NCBI GenBank assembly: GCA_964655225.1
Contig: CAZZMB010000021.1
Location: forward strand, 1 to 38,592
Direction of reading: 5' to 3'
Length of the DNA stretch: 38,592 nt
From: JAFMKE01 sp964655225
GTDB taxonomy: Bacteria > Bacteroidota > Bacteroidia > Chitinophagales > UBA8649
Positions 33,577 through 38,592 of this stretch are shown here, piece by piece (within the stretch, counting starts at the first letter, position 1; the number at the start of each line of letters is the position of its first letter). The position numbers and the translations under genes are program-made. The notes beneath the pieces are model-generated. The model saw only the letters and a list, made by a program, of their open reading frames with translations. It was not told where the DNA came from and did no database searches.

Positions 33577-34785
33577 ATGCCTAAAGAACGCACTCATCAA
33601 ATAGAAGATACCCGAATAGAGAAAGCTGTTTTGGTTGGTTTAGTAACTCGAAATCAAAGTGAAAACCAGTTAAAAGAATATCTAGATGAGTTGGAATTTT
33701 TAGCCGAAACTGCTGGCGCTAAGACTGAAGAAAAGTTTTGGCAAAAGTTAGATCACCCAGAAAAACGGACCTATGTGGGTAGTGGTAAGTTAAAGGAAAT
33801 TAAAATATTTGTCGATGCTCACGGAATCGATATGGTTATTTTTGATGATGAGATAAGCCCTTCGCAACAGCGAAACATTGAAAAAGAACTGAAATGTAAA
33901 GTATTGGATCGAAGCATGCTTATTTTAGACATATTTGCCCAGCGCGCCAAGAGCCAACAAGCCAAAACTCAAGTTGAATTAGCGCAGCTCCAATATCTGT
34001 TGCCACGACTTAAAGGCATGTGGGACCACTTGGATAGAGTGAAGGGGGGTATTGGGATGAAAGGTGCTGGAGAAAAAGAAATAGAAACGGATAGACGAGT
34101 AGCAACTCAAAATATAGCCAAACTTAAAGCGAAGCTCGTAACCATTGACAAGCAAAACCAGACCCAACGAAAGAACAGAGATGGAATGATTCGCGTTTCT
34201 TTAGTCGGCTACACCAACGTGGGAAAATCAACCCTCATGCGCGCATTAAGTAAAGAAAATGTGTTTGCCGAAAATAAATTGTTTGCTACCATAGACACCA
34301 CCGTTCGAAAAGTAGTACTCAATCATGTTCCCTTCCTGCTTTCCGATACGGTAGGGTTTATTAGAAAATTACCGCACCATCTTGTTGAAAGTTTTAAAAG
34401 CACCTTAGATGAAGCAGTAGAAAGTGATGTATTGCTGCATGTAGTCGACATCGCTCACCCCAACTTTGAAGACCAACTCAATGTTGTCAATGAAACTTTA
34501 CAACATTTAAAGGCAGAAAATAAAACCCAAATTGTTATTTTCAATAAAATTGATCTTTTCAAAGAAAGAAAATTCGATGATCACTTACCTGAAGAAGTTC
34601 AAGAAGAGCTCTTAACAGATTTGAAGCAGACGTGGATGGCAAAGAGCAACAATAGTGCGGTATTTATTTCGGCAGAGACCGGTGAGAACTTGGGTGAATT
34701 ACGCTCCTTTCTTTACCAAAAGATAAAAAAACTTTATTTAAAGCGCTATCCCTATAAGGCAAGCTATATAGAGAGTTATGAGTAA
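33577..34785 (+). CDS. hflX: GTPase HflX
   Basis: 402-residue ribosome-associated GTPase that splits 70S ribosomes under stress. The N-terminal HflX domain spans about residues 15-190, with YVGSGKLKEI and LDRSMLILDIFAQRAKSQQ. The G domain has G1 GYTNVGKS at 211-218, G3 DTVGF, and G4 NKID. A short C-terminal part follows. No hfq neighbour, as normal for Bacteroidota. Two upstream ATGs are out of frame, so the ATG at 33577 is secure. Confidence 0.95.
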   Translation: MPKERTHQIEDTRIEKAVLVGLVTRNQSENQLKEYLDELEFLAETAGAKTEEKFWQKLDHPEKRTYVGSGKLKEIKIFVDAHGIDMVIFDDEISPSQQRNIEKELKCKVLDRSMLILDIFAQRAKSQQAKTQVELAQLQYLLPRLKGMWDHLDRVKGGIGMKGAGEKEIETDRRVATQNIAKLKAKLVTIDKQNQTQRKNRDGMIRVSLVGYTNVGKSTLMRALSKENVFAENKLFATIDTTVRKVVLNHVPFLLSDTVGFIRKLPHHLVESFKSTLDEAVESDVLLHVVDIAHPNFEDQLNVVNETLQHLKAENKTQIVIFNKIDLFKERKFDDHLPEEVQEELLTDLKQTWMAKSNNSAVFISAETGENLGELRSFLYQKIKKLYLKRYPYKASYIESYE

Positions 34786-34800
34786 AAATTAATTTTCTAT

Positions 34801-34808
34801 TAACTTTA
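34801..34808 (+). promoter_or_regulatory. Possible -7 box for the PhoD-like gene (TAACTTTA)
   Basis: TAACTTTA differs from TAnnTTTG only at the last base, 19 nt before the ATG at 34828. No -33 TTG. Confidence 0.35.
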
Positions 34809-34827
34809 CAAGACAACATCATTTACC

Positions 34828-37479
34828 ATGAACAAAAAACAAGTTCTCCTCATTTTAAGTATTCTCTTTGTAACCATTTCGTTTGCTCAAGAATCAAGGG
34901 CAACTTTAAAAGCTGGTCAAGCGCCATTTTTTCATGGTGTGGCATCAGGTGACCCTTTGTCGGATCAAGTGATGCTTTGGACTAAAGTAACTCCTCCAGT
35001 CGGGAACATGAATTCGATTCAAGTTTTTTGGCAAGTAGCTACTGATATTGATTTTACAAATATTATCAATTTCGGGAATACCACCGCAAATTCTAGTAGT
35101 GATTATACGGTAAAATTGGATGTTTGTGGGCTTCAACCTTCTACACATTACTATTATCTCTTTCATGCATTGGGGCAAAATTCAGTAACCGGAAGAACCA
35201 AAACAGCACCGGCTACTGGCGGGACAGAAGCAAGGTTTGCAGTAGCCTCTTGTAGTAGTTATGAACATGGATATTTTAATGCCTATGAAAGTATATCTAA
35301 GCGAAACGACCTAGATGCGGTCATCCATTTGGGCGATTACATTTATGAATATGAAGCGGGAGGATATAGCTCTTCAGTAATAACTGGTGCTGGAAGAGTT
35401 TATCAACCGAGTACAGAAATTATCACACTCACTGATTATCGTATAAGACATTCACACTATAAACTTGACAACCAACTTCAGCGGGTTCATCAATTACATC
35501 CATTCATCACGACTTGGGATGATCACGAAACTGCAAATGACTCCTACAAAGATGGAGCGCAAAATCATAGCACAAGCACGGAGGGTCAGTGGAATACAAG
35601 AAAAATAAGTGGGACCCAAGCGTATAAAGAATATATGCCCATAAGAAACCCCGACCCTAATGATGATGTTAAAATTTGGCGAAACTTACGCTATGGAAAT
35701 TTACTGGATTTAATTGTTTTGGATTCAAGACTGTGGGGTAGAGACGAACAAGATCTAGGAGAGACAAATAACAGTAACCACAAATTATTAGGTAACGATC
35801 AGTTTTCTTGGCTAGAAAATCAACTAGCAGACAATACAACAGATTGGAAAATAATCTGTCAACAAGTCATGATGGCTCCTTTGGAAATTTTTGGCAATGC
35901 GGTTAATTCCGATCAGTGGGATGGTTACAGTGCACAAAGAAATCGATTGATCAACTACATAGAAAATAATAATATCGAAAACCCTGTTGTGCTTACAGGA
36001 GACATTCATACGGCCTGGGTCAATAACGTGCCTGGAAATGCAAGCACTTCCGCTGCAGTAGAGTTTGTGGTAACATCTGTAACATCTCCTGGTCTAGATT
36101 TCTTAAATGGCCTTGGTGGCTTAATTACTACATTCAATCCACATATTCAATATGTAAACCTACAAGAGCACGGCTATATGGTGCTAACTGTTGACCAAAA
36201 TAAAGCACAAGGGGACTACGTTTGGTTGAACATAGAATCCTTAGACAGCACTGAGACAGCTGGGCCTTCTTATTTCACAAACAATGGAACCTCTAATATG
36301 ACTTCGGCACCAAGTGCAGTTAGTCCGGTAGCAGGTGGTGCTCCTGTGCCGCCATTAAATGCAAACCAAAACCTACCTTTTGCATTGCTTCTAGATACCT
36401 TTGAAATTAATGTTACTGAAAATCAATTTATCAGCGAATGTTTAATAAGTGCTATTAATCCCTGTCCAAGCTTGACCACTACAATTATTGCTGCGGCTAG
36501 TTATGGCTCCGCCAATCTTAATCAACTGTGTTTTGACTATCAAGGCATAACAAACTATTATGGAACAGATTTTTTTACAACAACCGTCTGCCAAACAGCT
36601 GATTTAAGTGACTGCGACACTATCGTTGTCCAATTAAACATTCAAGCAACCGCCAATACAGATACTGCAACATATCAGATAAGCGTTGACAGCACCTTAA
36701 GCGATTGCATTGTTTTTGAAGATTTAGTGGGAAGTGCAGAAAGTATAACCGCAAATAGTATGGGTATAGGTACATTTACCTTAGACTCCAATAATTGCTT
36801 TGTTTATATCCCAGACAGCACCTTTAATGGCATAAACTATATCGGATTAACAGCCTGCGATTCTCTGGGAATCTGTGATACCTTGATTTTGCAAATAGCG
36901 GTTGCCGGAACAAATAACATAACATTTGTGCAGTTATATGGCGAATCTGAAGAATTGTTAAGTAATTGTTTAGGGTTTGACGATTTACAAGGGAGTATTG
37001 CAAATTCTAATCTGATCAATTCGGGCAGCAACAATGCCCTTGTTTTTGGAGATACTTGTATTAGTTACTCTTCCTCAACAGGGTTTGAGGGCATCGACAC
37101 CTTAGTCTTTTATGCTTGCGACAACTCTGTTCCGCCGATTTGCGACACCATTGTATATTGGATAACAATTACTGCAGATACGATACCAGACACAACAGGT
37201 ATTCAAGAAGTCTCAAATACTGATTTTACGATTATTGGTGTTTATCCAAATCCATTTGATATTGAAATACTGGTACAGTACTATCAGTTCAGTGAGGAAA
37301 TTATGTCGATTGCGCTATATGACATTAGTGGCAAGCAGGTGCATAAAGAACAAATTAAAGATAAAACTGAAGGGCTAAAGTATGCGCGACTGGAAACAAG
37401 CGAATTAGCGGCAGGCAATTATATTTTAACTATGAGCTCAAGTCGATTTACTTACAGTAAAAAAGTAGTTAAACCATAA
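34828..37479 (+). CDS. Secreted PhoD-like alkaline phosphatase with three repeats and T9SS sorting domain
   Basis: 883-residue exported protein. A Sec signal peptide (about residues 1-21, ending SFAQ) has no twin-arginine motif, unlike classic PhoD. A PhoD N-terminal beta domain follows (about 30-130), then the metallophosphatase domain (about 137-480) with metal-binding Asp170 in LGDYIYE, Asp231-Asp232-His233-Glu234 in WDDHE, and Asp392/His394 in GDIH. Residues about 524-787 hold three imperfect repeats. The C-terminus (about 800-883: VYPNPF, LYDISGKQV, ELAAGNYIL, KKVVKP) is a type A T9SS sorting domain, so the product should cross the outer membrane and be surface-bound or released. Likely role: phosphate scavenging from phosphoesters. 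Confidence 0.93.
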   Translation: MNKKQVLLILSILFVTISFAQESRATLKAGQAPFFHGVASGDPLSDQVMLWTKVTPPVGNMNSIQVFWQVATDIDFTNIINFGNTTANSSSDYTVKLDVCGLQPSTHYYYLFHALGQNSVTGRTKTAPATGGTEARFAVASCSSYEHGYFNAYESISKRNDLDAVIHLGDYIYEYEAGGYSSSVITGAGRVYQPSTEIITLTDYRIRHSHYKLDNQLQRVHQLHPFITTWDDHETANDSYKDGAQNHSTSTEGQWNTRKISGTQAYKEYMPIRNPDPNDDVKIWRNLRYGNLLDLIVLDSRLWGRDEQDLGETNNSNHKLLGNDQFSWLENQLADNTTDWKIICQQVMMAPLEIFGNAVNSDQWDGYSAQRNRLINYIENNNIENPVVLTGDIHTAWVNNVPGNASTSAAVEFVVTSVTSPGLDFLNGLGGLITTFNPHIQYVNLQEHGYMVLTVDQNKAQGDYVWLNIESLDSTETAGPSYFTNNGTSNMTSAPSAVSPVAGGAPVPPLNANQNLPFALLLDTFEINVTENQFISECLISAINPCPSLTTTIIAAASYGSANLNQLCFDYQGITNYYGTDFFTTTVCQTADLSDCDTIVVQLNIQATANTDTATYQISVDSTLSDCIVFEDLVGSAESITANSMGIGTFTLDSNNCFVYIPDSTFNGINYIGLTACDSLGICDTLILQIAVAGTNNITFVQLYGESEELLSNCLGFDDLQGSIANSNLINSGSNNALVFGDTCISYSSSTGFEGIDTLVFYACDNSVPPICDTIVYWITITADTIPDTTGIQEVSNTDFTIIGVYPNPFDIEILVQYYQFSEEIMSIALYDISGKQVHKEQIKDKTEGLKYARLETSELAAGNYILTMSSSRFTYSKKVVKP
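36397..37188 (+). repeat. Three tandem imperfect repeats of about 88 codons in the PhoD-like gene
   Basis: Three copies (about residues 524-608, 611-697 and 698-787) each end in a Cys-Asp-Thr followed by a hydrophobic strand; these Cys are residues 596, 683 and 772, giving a period of 87 and 89. Copies 2 and 3 share F-x-DLxGS near their start and a C-x-x-Y...F-x-G-x-D/N middle. They look like beta-sandwich or cadherin/Ig-like linkers with disulfides. The DNA copies are well diverged. Confidence 0.75.
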
Positions 37480-37580
37480 ATTGTCATTTAGTCTATTGTC
37501 CCTGTATCTATAAAGAACATACGCAAAGCGTTTCAAGGCTTATACTAATCACATCGTAGCCATAGATTTATAAACAAGCC

Positions 37581-37835
37581 CTAAGGTACCGGATCGTGGC
37601 CGTGCCCACCCCAAGGATGGCAGCTTCCGATTCGTTTGATACTTAGCCAAAGGCCTTTCAAGGGGCCGTGTTTTTTGAAAGCTTCTAGCGAATACGCAGA
37701 ACATGTTGGTGTATATCTACAACTGGATGGCAGCCAAGGCGAGATAAGTAATTGATAGATTCGGATAAGTATGATAAAGGGAAGGGATAATATATATTTG
37801 AGTTGATCCAAATTCTTAGTTTCTCGTAAAGACAA
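37581..37835 (-). CDS. yidD: Membrane protein insertion efficiency factor YidD
   Basis: 84-residue (or 76-residue) small membrane-associated protein aiding YidC-dependent insertion. Diagnostic features are the amphipathic N-terminal helix (IRIYQLLISPWL) and the Cys-rich CRYTPTCSAYSLEA, then the C-terminal CHPWGGHGHDPVP. No ATG is available: the upstream TTG at 37835 overlaps the yaaA stop by 20 nt and another TTG at 37811 lies 4 nt after it. The second fits the usual N-terminal length better. yidD normally neighbours rnpA and yidC but here follows yaaA. Confidence 0.92.
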   Translation of the reverse strand: MSLRETKNLDQLKYILSLPFIILIRIYQLLISPWLPSSCRYTPTCSAYSLEAFKKHGPLKGLWLSIKRIGSCHPWGGHGHDPVP

Positions 37836-38586
37836 AGTTAAGTTCTGAGCTCATCTTCGAATTAAAAACATACTTGCCGAGATCAAAAGCTTTTAAATGT
37901 TCTGGCTCATTAATTCTATTCTTAATAATAAATCTACTCATCATCCCTCTGGCTTTCTTGGCAAAGGTCATTATCGCTTTGTAATCACCGTTTTTAAACT
38001 CTTTAAACTCGCAGGTAATAATTTTAGCTTTCAACTGCTTAAAATTTGCAGATCTGGCGTATTCAGCCGATGCCACATTGACTAAGTAAGGACTTCCACT
38101 TTCATCAATGTCTTTTTGTAAGCGCTCATTTATTCTTCCTCCCCAAAAGCCGTATAAATTATCGTGTTTTTTGGTGTTCAACTTTCTTCCCATCTCCAGT
38201 CGATAGGCTTGAATCAAGTCCATAGGACGCAACAGACCATATAGTCCCGATAATATGCGTAGATGGTTTTGGGCAAATGAAAAATCTTCTGGACTAAAAT
38301 CTTCCGCGTTTAAGCCTAAGTATGCATCCCCGTTAAAGGTAAGAATGGCGGGTTTACTATTCTCGGCATCATGCAGCGTTTCCCATTGTTGATTTCTCTC
38401 GAAATTAAGTTCAGCTAGGTTCGCACTCAAGTCCATCAACCTTCCAATAGCTTTCGGTTTCATTTTTTTTAGATATTTCATCAATTCTTCCGAATCATCT
38501 AAAAACCTGGCTTGGCTAAATTCTAGTGAGTAATCCTCTAAAGAGTTTTCGTTCAATTTTTTAGCAGGAGATAAAATTGCAATCAT
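37816..38586 (-). CDS. yaaA: Peroxide stress protein YaaA (DUF328)
   Basis: 256-residue YaaA-family protein, which limits free iron and protects against peroxide in Escherichia coli; bacterial members bind DNA. The N-terminus MIAILSPAKKLN and the central TFNGDAYLGL and LSGLYGLLRPMDLI are diagnostic, and the length is standard. It is complete, with its start 6 nt from the window edge. It overlaps the longer yidD frame. Upstream control lies outside the window. Confidence 0.94.
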   Translation of the reverse strand: MIAILSPAKKLNENSLEDYSLEFSQARFLDDSEELMKYLKKMKPKAIGRLMDLSANLAELNFERNQQWETLHDAENSKPAILTFNGDAYLGLNAEDFSPEDFSFAQNHLRILSGLYGLLRPMDLIQAYRLEMGRKLNTKKHDNLYGFWGGRINERLQKDIDESGSPYLVNVASAEYARSANFKQLKAKIITCEFKEFKNGDYKAIMTFAKKARGMMSRFIIKNRINEPEHLKAFDLGKYVFNSKMSSELNFVFTRN

Positions 38587-38592
38587 GGCGTT

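Noticed and set aside
1..38592. Possible defence island, prophage, CRISPR or mobile element
   Set aside because: No direct-repeat arrays, transposase, integrase, restriction or toxin genes were recognised. The YgjP-like gene, sometimes linked to restriction systems, has no such neighbour here.

Overview
The window looks like a stretch of core chromosome from a member of the Bacteroidota, most likely the Flavobacteriales side of the phylum. The evidence is low GC, repeated TAnnTTTG -7 promoter boxes, a PorP/SprF-type outer-membrane protein, a secreted phosphatase ending in a type IX secretion (T9SS) sorting domain, a methionine synthase lacking its homocysteine domain, and a bacterial geranylgeranylglyceryl-phosphate synthase. 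Two transporters of usually sodium-coupled families (SSS and BASS) fit a marine or saline habitat, but that is inference. A run of exactly 100 Ns at 20318-20417 marks this as a draft scaffold. No tRNA, rRNA, CRISPR array, insertion sequence, phage gene or integrase was recognised.

Layout. 10-3923 (minus): aspS, a solute symporter and a LOG-family protein in one operon. 4089-5156 (plus): PorP/SprF-like protein. 5308-6890 (minus): rbfA and a LolC/E-like permease, divergent from an MsbA-like ABC exporter at 6964-8784 (plus). 8738-11907 (minus): glpK, a BASS transporter and an unknown secreted protein whose 3' end overlaps the exporter gene. 12006-12986 (minus): clpP and a tightly coupled unknown gene, closed by a clear terminator. 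13079-20317 (plus): a YgjP-like metallopeptidase; a lipoprotein, membrane protein and M3 oligoendopeptidase cluster; then a small membrane protein, CNNM protein, panC, panD and a YbhN-like protein cut by the gap. 20418-29039 (plus): rfaE2 (5' end lost in the gap), metH, an MscS channel, DUF1295-pssA-rsmI and an amidase. 29043-31040 (minus): radA and a methyltransferase. 31396-33064 (plus): GGGP synthase and rsgA. 33084-33479 (minus): CBS protein. 33577-37479 (plus): hflX and the T9SS-exported PhoD-like phosphatase. 37581-38586 (minus): yaaA and yidD.

Most genes are housekeeping: translation and ribosome assembly (aspS, rbfA, rsmI, rsgA, hflX), cofactor and methionine metabolism (panC, panD, metH), envelope lipids (pssA, rfaE2, MsbA-like, GGGPS), proteolysis (clpP, M3, YgjP) and DNA repair (radA). 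I see no convincing undescribed multi-gene defence or mobile system. The best leads are modest: the unknown gene coupled to clpP, the small membrane protein coupled to the CNNM gene, the leaderless-type promoters, the three-repeat extension of the PhoD protein, the orphan GGGP synthase, and a 31-codon reading frame running into radA.
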